Positions 11,367 to 23,999 of a DNA stretch of 64,000 nt are shown piece by piece. Made by a program: the position numbers and the translations under genes. Location of the stretch: the NCBI GenBank assembly GCA_002794775.1, contig NBAY01000036.1, positions 410,761-474,760 on the forward strand. The letters are read 5' to 3'. The stretch is from Porodaedalea pini (lineage: Eukaryota; Basidiomycota; Agaricomycetes; Hymenochaetales; Hymenochaetaceae). The notes under the pieces are model-generated. The model was given only the letters and a program-made list of their open reading frames with translations. It made no database searches and was not told where the DNA came from. Every line of letters starts with the position of its first letter. The first letter of the stretch is position 1.

Positions 11367-12696
11367 GGTGGTGAGACGAGATCAAGTCTGCGGAGACGGC
11401 TTTTTTGCTGCTTTAGCGGCATTACGCATACGGCGAGCGTGCGCGCCTTGGAGATAAGGAGGCAGGATGAGATAAGAACAGTGCCTTCCGGATGTTTACG
11501 AGAAAGCAAGGATAGCGAGCGCATCGTGTCGCCCGACGACGCTAGTTGCTTCATCGCCGTCAAGCACGTTGAGGAGCGAGGGTGAGTATAAGAGAGACCA
11601 GCAGTCAGTGCTCTCAGAGCGCAATCGAGCGACGTACAACCTTAATCAAGTAATTTGAGGCGCGCCAATTGCGTGAGAAAGCAATGATTGGCATTCTCGA
11701 TTTGGAGTTCTAATTTTAGTTTTTCTCCTGCTTCTCAATTCACCTTACTCAGGCTTTTGATACTCACGCTCACCCTTGCAAGTTGGATGATATCGGCATC
11801 TCGCAGAAAGCTACTCTAGAAGTGCTACTATTAGCTTTGCTCGGACTTCTACTTCCACATAAACCACGGAGAGGCATCTTTAGACTCTGGCCTTGTGCGG
11901 AATGGTGGAACAAACGATGAGTAATGAGCCATTAATATTATTCTGGAATTCGGACCCATTGTCACCGCAATATGTCACTCACGAAGAGAATCCACTGAAT
12001 ATGGCGGCCGAGCATAGGACGGGAGCTCTGTTAGTAAGAATAGGCATCCGGCTATATATGCATGCGAAAAAGTACTTGAAGTACTTCCAACATGCCCTCT
12101 GGCCCTCTGGGAGAATTGACATCAACCTGGACAGCGAAGAACGGGCTATTTTCTGGGTGGGAACGGTTCTGGACCCAAGTGCGGTGGGTGCTGTGCTGAT
12201 GTGCGATGGCGTGGTGAGGCGTTTTGATGCTGTTTGACTGATTCCCATGTCACTCGGTGAGATATACATATAACTTCTCTTTGGAGTAGTTCCCTCATAC
12301 TATTCAATCTTGCCAGTTTGACTCAAGCAACGGTGAGTATGGCGTGCGTCTTGAAGAGGAAGGAGAAGTTTGCCAAATCTGCTCAGAAATGGTGAAGCAG
12401 AGCTTGAGCTCCTTCATTGTGTTAAAAAAACGCAGGGAAAAACTGGAACATAAATGAAATAGACAGTCATTTATAAAACATCTCCAATCAGTTTTCTATC
12501 GCAACAATAATATGAGAGAAGTAGCGGAAGAATAGTCGAAATGGAGCAACGCGGAGGTTCTGGATTTAGTCGTGACGGGTCGACTTCCCGATGTGGAAAT
12601 TCTCGCGATTCTCGCGACGGCCAATAACTCCTTTCCCTCAACATCCACGACGTCGTCAGCACAGAGGCGACACCCTTCCCTCCTTTCTCCACGACA
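11367..12696. other. Intergenic between divergent permease and chitin synthase genes
   Basis: A 1.3-kb stretch that should contain both promoters. A 114-codon open frame at 11893-12237 (plus) has no recognisable domain and no splice-supported extension, so it is not called a gene. Confidence 0.45.
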
Positions 12697-15600
12697 ATGG
12701 CGTCGACATCGTCACCAGCAGTGAGCTCGGGCGATCTCACTGACCTCATCACGTCGTCGGGTACGACGACCGTCTACCCTACCGACGAGGCCGTCCTCAA
12801 CGTCCTCCAGGCCCGCTTTCGCGCTGACCTGCCCTATTCGCATGTTGGCGCCTCAAATCTTGTCGTTGTCAACCCGTTGAAGACTCTTGCAAACGTGAAT
12901 GAAGTGAGTGCTAAGGAGTATGAAGAGCGGTGTTATAAGGAAACGACCGTGCCGACGGCAGGCTCGCCTAAGGCGCCCCAGCCGCATCTTTACGACCTCG
13001 CCGCGAAGGTGTATCTGCTCATGCGGCAGCGAAAGCAGTCTCAGGCAGTGGTTTTCAGGTGCGCCCGTTAAAGTACTGGTGTTACTGAAAAATTCTCAAG
13101 CAGTCTCTAGGGGAATCACGAGTTCGGGCAAGACGGAGAGCTCGAAATTGCTCGTAAATCAAGTTCTGCGTCTGTCCGCACGTTCGAGGAAGGAATTGAA
13201 AGCTATGGAGCAAATCAAGGCACTCTCGACGCTTCTAGATTCATTTGGAAATGCGAAGACGCTCCTTAACCCAAACGCCTCACGGCACGGCCGCTACCTC
13301 GAGCTGCACTTCACCGAGCGCGGGCGTATCGGTTCAGCCAAGGTGCTCGCGTACGGACTCGACAAAACGCGGCTCACACGGCTGGCACATGAGGAGCGCA
13401 CGTACCACGTCTTCTACCAGCTCCTTGCAGGCTCGACGTCGGAGGAGCGCGACCGACTGAACATGGAGGACCCGTCTGAGTATGCACTACTTGCATCGTC
13501 TGGATGCTATCGTTTGCCTGGTGGCCCATTCAGTGATGACTCAACTGCGATGACGGAGTTGCGTGCTGCCATGCGCACACTCGGTTTCAAGGCGAAGCAT
13601 ATGACCGCTATTTTCAATATGCTCATCGCCATCCTTCTTCTCGGCAACATCGAGTTTGTAGAGGGCGTCTCGAGTGAGGACACAGCGCACGTCGTGAACA
13701 CGCTTGTGCTCGATCAAATTGCGCACCTGTTGGGTGTGACATCTGAGGATCTCGCTCAGGCGCTAACTACCCGAACGAGCTATGTGCGCAAGGAATTGTA
13801 CACCGTCCTACTCGGCCCAGGGCAGAGCGCTATCCAACGCGATCAGCTTGTGCGAGATCTTTACGCAATCCTATTTGCGTTTGTCGTGGAAACGGCGAAC
13901 CACAAACTCGCTCCTAATGCAGCGGATCCGCCGCCACCTACGCAGATTGTTCTTCTTGACCAGGCGGGCTTTCAGTCACGGTCCCCCTCTGGCACGAACT
14001 CGATTGCGCTCACTGCGCATGCTCCACTCATTGCTGCGTACGGTCAGAACGAGTTTGAAGAGTTCTGTATCAACTTTGCGGACGAGCTCGTACATTCATA
14101 CGTCGTGCGTAATACGTTCGAGGACTCGGTCGGCTACAATGCGTGCCTCACTGGAGACGGCATCACACTGCCGGCGATCGAGACTATGGATAACTCTGCA
14201 TGTGTCGAGCTGCTCCGAGGCACGCAATCAAGCGAGCGCGCACATCGTAAGCCTGGAGGCATGCTCGGTGTCATGAACAAGGCATGCAGCTCGTACAAGC
14301 AGGGCAAGGGCGGTGAGAAACGCGACGAAGACATGCTTCAGGACATGATGACGAAGTTCGGCGTGCACGCGTCGTTTGTAGCGAGTCCCGTTCTAGGCGG
14401 CTCCGCAGATAAGCACCTGTTTGGTGTGAACCACTACGCTGGCTCGTGCTCGTACGATGTCTCGTCCTTTATCGAGAAAGATACAGACTTGCTGGACGCC
14501 GGATTTGTCACACTTCTCCGCAACTCCACTGACTCTTTCGTATCGAAGCTTGTTTCTGGTCCGAGTCTGGCTACCGAGACGCACCACCAGGACCCGTCTA
14601 TCGTTGTACAGGCTCAAGTATCTTCAAGGCCTCTTCGTCATCCTACTGCTATAACCACCGGAAGTCCGTCACAGGACGAGCCAAATCAGCTCGACTCTGC
14701 AAAAACGTACCCTATCACGACGCAGCTTAATCATACCCTCTCCGAGCTGTTTTTTGCGCTCGACCGGTCACACCTCTGGGCCGTGTCGTGTATCCGACCG
14801 AACGACTCGGGCTCGCCAAACTCTTTCGACAAGAGGCGCGTGAAGGCGCAAATCCGCTCGCTCCTGCTACCAGACCTCATTGCACGCCGCAGAGTGGATT
14901 ACGTTGTCGACTTCGAGCAGGAGGAGTTCTGCGATCGGTACGTTCCGACGATGCTGGGCGAAACGCCGCTCCGGATCCGCCAGTGCGTGCAGAAGAACGG
15001 ACTGCAGGAGGGGTCGGATTACGTCCTTGGGCACCGGAGTATCTGGCTGACATACGGGGCGTGGAAGCTCGTTGAGGATGGTGTGCGCGAACAGGAGAAA
15101 GCGAGCCAAGCGGCGGGTGGGATACTGGACGATGAGAGCTTGATGGACGACGCAGCGACAGAGCAGACGCATGAGCCGAGCACCTTTGGCGCGGGCGAGT
15201 ACTACAGTGAGAGCGCAGACAACCTTCTGCTTGCTCGGACTGCGTCAAATGGGACGAATTATCTTGATCCTAATCACGGGATGGGCACAAGGTATGGTGG
15301 CGGCGGCTTAAAGTCTCCTGGCATTGACGCGACGCCGCCATATACTGAACCTGACGACGGTAGTGGCTGGGGCTCTGAATGGGATAAGAAGGGTGCAGGC
15401 GATCGTAGTCCGCCGCAGGAGAGCCTGCCGAAGGAAGGCGCTGGTCTGGTCGTGAACAACGCGCCGAACACTGTAGAGGAGGTGCCCACCAGCCGCTCGC
15501 GGCGCTTTTGGCTCATCGTCGTGATGTTGTGCACATGGTGGATTCCGGACTTCTTGCTCTCTTGGATTGGGAGGATGAAGCGACCTGACATCCGGTTGGC

Positions 15601-18600
15601 CTGGCGCGAGAAGGTCACGATTTGTATTCTCATCTTCCTGTCGTGCGCGTTCGTCATCTTCTACATCATCATCTTCGGCAGGCTGCTCTGTCCCGACTTT
15701 GACAAGGCGTGGAACCTCGATGAGGTAGCAGAGCATTCGGGCTTGAACGACTTCTTTGTGGCTATCCAGGGTAACGTGTACGATGTGACGGACTTCGTCC
15801 AGCATGACCACAGCGACATCAACAACGAACCGAGTAATAGCCAAGCCATTTTGGAGTCATTAGGTGGCTTGGACATGACCTACTACTTCCCGCCGCCGCT
15901 TGCACTGGCCTGCTCTGGGGTCGTTTCTGATGACTCGCTTGCGCTGCAGTACAAGAATTTCACGGTTGTATCTCAGACGGCCGTCCACACGTCGGGCGCA
16001 TTGGCAACTGATTCCAGCTCGGCTTTGGCGAGTGAGAACTGGTACACTGCTACGTTCCTCCCGAAAATCAATAAGTACCACAAGGGCCCGGTCGTTTGGG
16101 ATAAAAATTTGGTCCAGTCAGAAGCTGAGGATCAGACTATGGAGAAGTACGTTTGTTTCATATTGTTCGATACAGTTGCAAGCTAACATCTCTTTCATCT
16201 GATAGGATGTGGGCGTTTTATAAGAACAAGCTTTATGATTTGACGGATTACCTCTACACTCTCAATCTGTTCAGCAATGCGGCTCAGTATAACTTCCTGG
16301 ATGCAGACATTGTTTCTACCTTTAAGGAGGGTGCTGGTGGGGACATAACGGACGCGCTCAATCAGGTGCTTGCGACGAAGGACGCAAATACTGTCAATGC
16401 AAATATGAATTGCATCCAGAACTCGTTCTATGTCGGGGAGAGCGACTTCCGAAAGACGGCGCGTTGCAAGGTCCAGAATATTCTGTTGCTGGTGGCTTCT
16501 ATCATTCTTATTGTCACCATCGCCGCGAAGTGTGAGTTCTTCTATCTCTTCTCGACTTGAAGCTGGCTGACACTTGATGTATACAGTCCTCGCCGCCTTG
16601 CAGCTAAGTTCGAAGCGCCATCCAGAGTTGCAAGATAAGTTCGTGCTCTGTCAGGTGCCGTGTTATACCGAGGGAGAAGATTCTTTGCGTCGTACCATCG
16701 ACTCACTCGCAGCTCTTAACTACGATGATAAGCGCAAGCTCATCTTCGTTATCTGCGACGGAAACATCATTGGCAGCGGCAATGATCGCCCAACTCCCCG
16801 TATCGTGCTTGATCTCCTTGGCGTGGACCCGAAGCTTGACCCGGAGCCGCTTTTATTCAAGTCTGTTGGCGAAGGCTCGAAGCAGCTCAACTATGGAAAG
16901 GTCTACTCCGGGTTGTATGAGTTTGAGGGACATGTTGTTCCGTACGTATATTGTCGTCTGTTGCAGCAAGAGAGTTGGCTAACTTGTGGTTCTTTCAGCT
17001 ATATCGTTGTTGTCAAAGTCGGCAAGCCAACAGAAAGGTCGAGGCCAGGTAACCGTGGAAAACGTGACTCTCAGATACTCGTGATGCATTACCTCAACCA
17101 CGTGCACTTCGACGCACCCATGTCTCCGTTGGAGCTCGAGATCTACCATCAAATGCGGAATGTCATTGGCATTGACCCTGCTTTCTACGAATACATATTT
17201 ACCGTTGATGCTGATACAGTGAGACAGTTCTTAGCTTCATCTGATGCATCTCTTGCTGATGTCTGTTCTGCGCAGTCTGTTTCCCCCGATTCGCTTAACC
17301 GACTCGTCGCTTGCTCCGCTGACGACTCAAGCATCATTGGTATTTGTGGTGAGACAAAGGTCGACAACGAAGAGGGTTCGTGGTGGACAATGATCCAGGT
17401 TCGTGGCGGATTTTTAGCCGCAGTTCCTATCAATGCTGATCTTAATAACAGGTCTACGAGTACTACATCTCTCACCACTTGTCGAAAGCTTTCGAAAGTC
17501 TGTTCGGATCTGTGACATGTCTTCCGGGTTGTTTCTCCCTGTACCGGATCCGTACTGCCGACAAGGGCCGGCCTATTATCATCTCGAACCGTATTATCGA
17601 TGAATACTCGGAGGGCAATGTCGACACCCTGCACAAGAAGAATCTGTTCTCGCTCGGCGAAGATCGGTATTTGACAACGCTACTGATCAAGCATTTCCCG
17701 ACGTTCAAGCTCAAGTTCACGCCCGATGCTATCGCTCACACTATAGCACCCGAGTCATGGTCCGTTCTGCTGTCTCAGCGACGTCGGTGGATCAACTCGA
17801 CCGTCCACAACCTCTGCGAGCTTGTTTTCTTGCCGGAGCTGTGTGGCATCTGTTGCTTTTCCATGCGCTTCATTGTCTTCATTGATCTCCTTGGAACTAT
17901 CGTGAGTGGAATGTCCTCACAATACCACTATATTTTCTAACTGGGAATGTTTATTGCAGATTTTGCCTGCCACTGTCGTCTATGTATGTTGGCTGTCTTT
18001 GAACGACTCCATCAATGTTCTTATTTGATTTCGTTTAGCTCGTCTATCTGATCGTCACAGTTGCCACTGGTGCGGGTGCCATCCCGACGATTTCTCTTAT
18101 CATGATTGGTGCGGTCTATGGTCTTCAGGTGACTTTTAAATACATTCACTTTCCAATTATATTTATCCCTTATTGCTTCGCTTCAGGCACTTATCTTTAT
18201 CATTAAACGGGAATTCATGCTGGTTGGATGGATGGTCGTTTATATCCTTTCGTAAGTATCGACCGTTCTAGTCTAATCTCACTGCTTACACCGTACTCCA
18301 GATACCCGGTTTACAGTTTCTTCTTGCCGCTTTACTCCTTCTGGTGTATGGACGATTTCAGTTGGGGTAACACGCGTTTGGTGGTCGGCGAAGGCAACAA
18401 TAAGAAGGTTATTATGGCTGAGGATGAGAAGTTCGACGATAGCATGATCCCACTCAAGAAGTTCAGCGGTATGAGCTCTCATGTTTATTGCATTCTGTAA
18501 AATTCTGACCGTTCTACAACACAGAATACGAAGCCGAGGCTTGGGAGAGTGGGTCTCATCGTTCAGATGACACTCGTCACACTGGGTACGACTCTGGAAT

Positions 18601-19358
18601 CAGCAAGAGCCGCTCCAGACCAAACCTGTCTCCATCACGACCTGAGTCAATCAAGAGCTATCATCAGGCCTCGCAGTCAGGAGATTACTACCGCGACACG
18701 AATCTCACGTATAACAACGTGTCGAACCCGAATCTGCGCTTGCCAAACAGGCCATCAATGAGTAACTTGTCGCACCACACGGGCGTTCCATCGCAGAACA
18801 CAGGGCGTGGATCAAATTCTGGCTTCAACGGTGCTCCCCAGCTTGGCACGATGCCATTTGTTCCGTTCAGCGGAGGTCCAGGATCTGCCGTAGGCTCCGA
18901 CTACGGCGCAGGCAACTTTATGGCACCCATGAATACTAGACCTGGCTTCGCGACTGCGCCTTCCATGTATGGTATGCCCATGATGGGTACTGGGTCGCAG
19001 ATTGGGTATAATGCGGGGATGGCGCCGCCGATGGCACCGATGGGCATGCAGCAGCGGCCGATGTCGACGTTCTCGCTTGCAACGACGATGAATCCATTCG
19101 CCGGGCCGAACATGAACGAGAATCCGACGGATGACGAGCTATTCAATGCTCTGCGCGCCTACCTGAGCACGCAGGACCTGATGTCTGTTACGAAAAAGTA
19201 CGTGCTTCTCTTGTCTCAAAATTAACCGCTTTATTAACTTTTTCGTTCTCACTAGGACTGCGCGCGATGCGATCGCAACCAAGTTCCCCAAGGCCGACCT
19301 CTCAACACGCAAGGACTTCCTCAATCAATCCATTGACAAGATCCTTTCGGAATCATAG
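12697..19358 (+). CDS. Chitin synthase with N-terminal myosin motor (class V/VI)
   Basis: Thirteen exons (12697-13058, 13111-16146, 16206-16531, 16587-16941, 16999-17218, 17276-17398, 17452-17901, 17960-17983, 18039-18128, 18187-18251, 18302-18468, 18525-19197, 19256-19358) give about 1,997 residues, all phases consistent. It polymerises UDP-GlcNAc into chitin at hyphal tips. Residues 1 to about 740 are a myosin motor: P-loop [12 protein letters not shown], switch [13 protein letters not shown], switch II DQAGFQ. Then come a Gly/Ser linker, two membrane helices, a cytochrome b5-like block ([16 protein letters not shown]) and the catalytic domain. That domain has [15 protein letters not shown], the DADT metal site, LGEDRYLTT and the signature QRRRW, followed by membrane helices. 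The extreme C-terminus is a DEK_C-like block ([15 protein letters not shown]). Exon 8 is only 24 nt. All key residues are present, so it should be active. Confidence 0.95.
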
Positions 19359-20027
19359 ACATTCTGGTTTCCATCATGCATCCTTTATCCGTCACAGACA
19401 TTCCTTCCACCTTTGTCCCTCCTCTCATATCGTATACTGTCTCTATTGTTCTCTGCATTTCTTCGCCACCGCCATGGCTATCCCTCATGCATCGCACGGA
19501 CTAAGGACCACATTCGCTGCTTTCCTTTTCTCACTTTCACTCCTTGGACTCTTCATATCTATAATGAAGCGCTTTGTATTTTGCCTAACCTGAAGAGACC
19601 AATCGTAGATAGCATTCCTTCTCTTTCTGACAATGCATATCGTTTGGGCTATAATAATCCGTGTAATGAGTCGTGATGCCGTCAATCAGTGCTAGGTCCT
19701 TTGCGCAGGTGCAGGACGTGTTAGACGCTGCCTAGTCACTTCTCTCATACTATCAGACGTGAAATGCGCTAAGACGTGTCCATTGCAATGCATTCATAGT
19801 CAAAGTTTGCAAGTTGCTTAGAATACAAAATGTATAGGACCTGGAGACCATGTATGCCAGAAAGAGGAAAGAGAGTGATAGCAACGGAGTAAACGCGACA
19901 AGAGTGAACGAAGGGACGAAATAGCACATACAACAACGAACAGAAAGCGTATACAATAGATGTGGATGATGTAAAAAGGTGTGCAAAGATGGTTCGAGAC
20001 TACGTCGGCACCAAATCTATTCGTCCA
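19359..20027. other. Intergenic between convergent genes
   Basis: No gene supported. It holds the 3' ends of the chitin synthase and of the opposite-strand hypothetical gene. Confidence 0.5.
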
Positions 20028-21315
20028 TTAGTGGCGCGGAGAAGTGGCGCGGGACCGCGGCTCACTGAAGTCATGTACCCAACTTCTGTCACTAGAATCG
20101 TCGCTGGAGCCGCCACCGGACGAATCGCTGGACGAGTCGCTGGAAGAATCGCTCAGTTCGTCAAAGGCGTCCTGTTCGACGGTATTTCCGACAACAAATG
20201 TAAGACCATCGTGAAGATCCTCTTCCGGTGCGAACAAGGGAATAGAATCGGATGAGTGCGAGTCGAGGGAGTACATATCCTCGTCGCCCGAAAGCACAAA
20301 GGTCTCGGAGAACGGCGAGGTCAGTGCGCTAGGCGGGAAGGAGCGGAATTCAGAAGTCGGGGATTGTGCAGTGACGAAAGAAGCGGACGCGTCGGTAACT
20401 GTCCTGGACATCGATGGAGCAAATAGATCCGGATGAGGTTCCAGCGACAGAGTCTGAGGAAGCGGAGCATCACTCGTAGAGGGAGTGGGGAGTTGGATGC
20501 GCGGCGACATCAAAGGTGAGACGCTGGTCGACTCGAGCAGGTCCGGATGCATTTCCGGCGAAGAGGGTGCCATCAGGTCACTCTCAGAGGGAGTAGGCAG
20601 CTGAACACGCGGCGACATTGCAATGGGCGAGGACGCACGCGATACACTCAGTGAGATATCGCGAGACTTTGGAGACGCTGATGGAAGCGTAGCTGACTCT
20701 GAGCCTAGCTCGAACGGCGACAGTGAGGGTGAGAGCGTCGGCGAACGCGACGTCTGCACACCTGACCAAGGGTTGTGCTCCGGCGCGAGCGGCACAAATG
20801 GGATGTCGTCTCCGTTGGGCTGTAGCATCATGTACCGTAAGTTCATTTCCAAAGATTTCAATGATATAACTAAGCGTACAACATCCATGAGCCCTGGCGC
20901 AGCCAAGTCTTCAATTCCTGGCACGTCCGCATTTCGGCGCCTATTTCTAAGTCCTGTAGTTGGAGGAACACTTCTAGTTGTGCTGCTTCTGTCGGTAGCA
21001 AATAGACCCAAATCTCTCATCTCATGTGTGGACGCAGGCCTACGTGCTGGATTCACCTCATGTGTGAAGTGAGGCGGGACAGGATGTTGTCGCCGGCGCC
21101 TCGCCTCCCTGCGAGTCCTGTAGTCATCACGCCACTGCTCAAACTGCGGTACGACATATGGATCAAACACAAACTAAGGAGATACAAAGCAAAAGCGGCC
21201 AGAATGAGTAGTGCAATGCTAATCAATGACGTTCTGAACTTACCTCCTTCAATGCGATACCAACGGCGACGGCGCCGAAGGCAGCGACAACAACGTACAC
21301 AGCTGGACCGGGCAT
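20028..21315 (-). CDS. Hypothetical one-TM protein with long acidic Ser/Pro tail
   Basis: Exon 1 starts at ATG 21315 and encodes a membrane helix (VYVVVAAFGAVAVGIALKE). After an intron with clean ends the frame continues with DPYVVPQFEQWRDDYRTRRE and stays open to the stop at 20028. The stretch LMDVVRLVISL..MMLQ around 20820-20880 is bordered by GTACGC and CTACAG, is a multiple of three and may be a retained-looking intron. Repeated blocks of the type SPRVQLPTPSESD / SPRIQLPTPSTSD sit near the middle, and the end is a Ser/Asp run (SDSSSDSSSDSSGGGSSDDSS). The family is unknown to me. The layout suggests a type I or III single-pass membrane protein with a disordered, probably phosphorylated cytosolic tail. 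Confidence 0.6.
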
Positions 21316-21893
21316 AGTACCAGGCGTCAATGCCAATATCTGTCGGCGTCGGCGGCGACACTGAATAAAATACCAGTGGAGGTCTCAACTGCCCCGCAAT
21401 GGTGGTTGCAGTGCAGAGTGAGGTCGAGTGGCGGCACTCCGGCATTGGGTCTGTGTAAGCTACTTATTACATAATTGTACCGACGGCTGAACCGTGACTC
21501 GCACTGTGAACTCACGCTAAGCCGCAAACCCTGTTCTTTCCTATTTTTTCTGGCAACAGACGGCGATTTACACGTACTATGTACGTAGGAAGAGCATAGT
21601 AACATGCAGAAACTAACCTTTAACGAACTCCGGTGGCACGAAAGGCCCTTTAACCAATAGCATTTGAACTAACTTCGATAGGACCCAATGATAACGCACG
21701 TTGTGGCACACACTATCTACGTACAAGTGATCCAAATCCGCAAAGTAATTATGATACGAGCAAAGTCGCAGGTCGCCCAGATCAGTATGTAAAGCCCCGC
21801 AATAGTAATTGCTTCCTCCACCTCGTCCCCGCGATTCGGATTCAGATCTTCAAGTCTGAACAAACCGAAAGCATCTCCGAGCTCCAGGCGGTT
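21316..21893. other. Intergenic between divergent genes
   Basis: No supported gene. It presumably carries the promoters of the one-TM protein gene (minus) and of the kinase-like gene (plus). Confidence 0.45.
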
Positions 21894-23692
21894 ATGGACG
21901 ACGATTCGGATAAGGTCACAAAATATGTTGACAACGACAATTATTCATTCTTTGATTTCACGCAACCACTGTCGGCATACAAGAAAAGGCAGTACAAGCT
22001 TCAAGATGCCCCAATTCTTGGGAAAGGGTCCTTTGGCACGGTTGTAGTACGTAGATTTAATGCTATATTAGTTCTGCATTTGCTAACAAGAGGCGGCTTC
22101 TAAGCGCTCCACGTGGAAACCCACCTTTCATCTGACAGGAAGAAAAGACGTGGCTCTCAAAATAGTAAGTAAGGACCCGCCTAGGCCTGTCTCCAAAAAA
22201 GTCCCCAATGAGGGGGAAACCAGAACGGAGACTGAAGGTGAAAACCGCGAAGCCAAAAAGAAGATAGATGAAGCCAAAGAGGCTCATAGAAAAAGGGTAC
22301 GCAACGAGATAGCAATACTTACAGAAGTCGAGCACGAAAACCTTGTAAGTTCGACTAACTAAGTATTTATCATACTACTGACCACGCCTTCCGACGTATG
22401 GCCTTTTCAAGGTTGGCTTTTACGACTGTTTCGAATCAAAAGCTAACTTCTACATCTCAACTGAGCTCCTTTACGGAGAAGAGCTATTGGGGAGACTGCA
22501 ACGTCTATCCTCTTTTACAGAGGCGGACGCAATAAATATCACGAGGCAAGTTATTGGTTTAATCGAACTAAAGCATCATTCTCTAAGTAATGAGACGTAA
22601 GGTCTATCATCCAGGGCGTCAAATTTCTTCATGACAAGAGCATCGTTCATATGGACATCAAGTGAGCTCTTGATTCTTGTCCTCTCCATCAGCGTCCCCT
22701 GTTAACACACAGCTGTTAACCTAGACCGGAAAACATAGTGTTTCGCAGCACAGACAAAACTAATATGTCGGACCTTGCTATAATAGACTTCGGTTTGTTA
22801 GTATTGGAATAGCCTTTGTTCAACTAACATTCACTTCAGTTTGCTGATCCGTCAAAATGTAGTGCTCGAAAGTTGGACGAGGAACGTACTTGAAGTCCCA
22901 TGGTTTCCATCAAGAGGAAAGTACATTGCACCTGAGATTCTTGAGCGACAGAAGTATGGAGTTGTTCCCAAGTACGGGAGGAAAACGGACATGTGGTCTG
23001 TAGGGTAAGCAGTTATTAAACTGGTCAAGATTGACTAGCACAATTAATCTTATGCTGTATTTAAGTATAATAGTGTATATGCTTCTCACAGGACAATTCC
23101 CATTCGTCGGCAGCAGAGACGATGATGAGGATGAGGACAGGCTATATTGTAAAAATGTCCTACGACGAAAAAGTCGTATTACTCGAAGATACTGGAAAGA
23201 TGTCTCTCCTACGGGTAAGCAGCTTTTCCGTTATTTAATGATAAACTAAGGATGCGCTTTCCAGCTAAGCGACTTCACGCTTTCCCTACTTCATAAGAAA
23301 CGTAGGAAAGAAGTTCGGCAGAAGATGCTCTGGAGCATGAGGTTCGTACATTCGATAATGGATTCCATATCGAGCAGCGCTGGATGACCCCGCCATTTGT
23401 CCCTTAGTGGCTCACGACTTTCCGGCCGGAAAACAAAGAACTTGAAGCATTGCGCACGAACTCGCAGCGAAGGGACAGAAGTGAAGCCGCCAGGCGCGCT
23501 GCTGACCGTGCGCGCAACAATGAAATACGCAATGGCGATCCAGCGAAAGAGGCTACCAAAACAAGGACTTCAAGGACACGTACGCTTCTGAGTAGGTTTA
23601 GTGGTGGCAGCAAGTCACAGGCGAAAGTATCTACAGGTCAGCCTAAGCATAATAATAGGCTGCAAAAGAGAACTCGAAGTCCAACGCGATGA
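21894..23692 (+). pseudogene. CAMK-like Ser/Thr kinase, probably decayed
   Basis: The kinase landmarks appear in order: glycine loop LGKGSFGTVV (about 22015), the lysine strand VALKIV (22150), RNEIAILTEVEHENLV, the catalytic loop HMDIKPEN in which the usual Arg of HRD is Met, IIDFG, APEIL and the GRKTDMWSVG/IIVYMLLTGQFPF block. Introns are short; one, after ITR near 22550, best fits a GC..AG intron. After DFG (22790) no canonical donor keeps the frame, and beyond SPT (23215) the C-lobe end is scrambled, although a fragment like SAEDALEH survives out of frame near 23315. A basic, coiled tail (ELEALRTNSQRRDRSEAARR) is still open to 23692. It is most likely a decaying kinase gene; a live gene with unusual splicing is the alternative. 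Confidence 0.6.
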
Positions 23693-23999
23693 GATGCCTC
23701 CCCTGTATATGCAACTTGAACCACTCCGAGTCTACCGAGTGTGTATGATCAGGTCATTGGACATTCTCGAACCTCTTGAAATGCTCGGAGTGTAACTAGA
23801 ATGTGTACAGCTGTATTCGCTACATGTTGAACACTATAACTCTATTTGACCCTGCAATAAGCCGCATTCTACTGATTTAGTCAATGAATCATGAGTGGAT
23901 GTGCACGTGTCACGTGATGACAACGCGTGGTTTGGCGTTGTTTATTTTCACAACGTCGGGGATCTCGTGGTCCTCGACGAGTGCCAGCGGCCGACCACC
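23693..23999. other. Short intergenic, nothing recognised
   Basis: It separates the kinase relic from the coiled-coil gene. The frame of the next gene is open upstream to 23895, but the first well-placed ATG with a coding-like start is at 24000. Confidence 0.4.

Noticed and set aside
11893..12237. 114-codon open frame upstream of the chitin synthase
   Set aside because: No domain, no splice support and a location in a shared promoter region.
13245..15248. Several long open frames antisense to or overlapping the chitin synthase motor exon
   Set aside because: They are shadows of a GC-rich coding exon whose motifs (P-loop, switch I, switch II) are on the plus strand.
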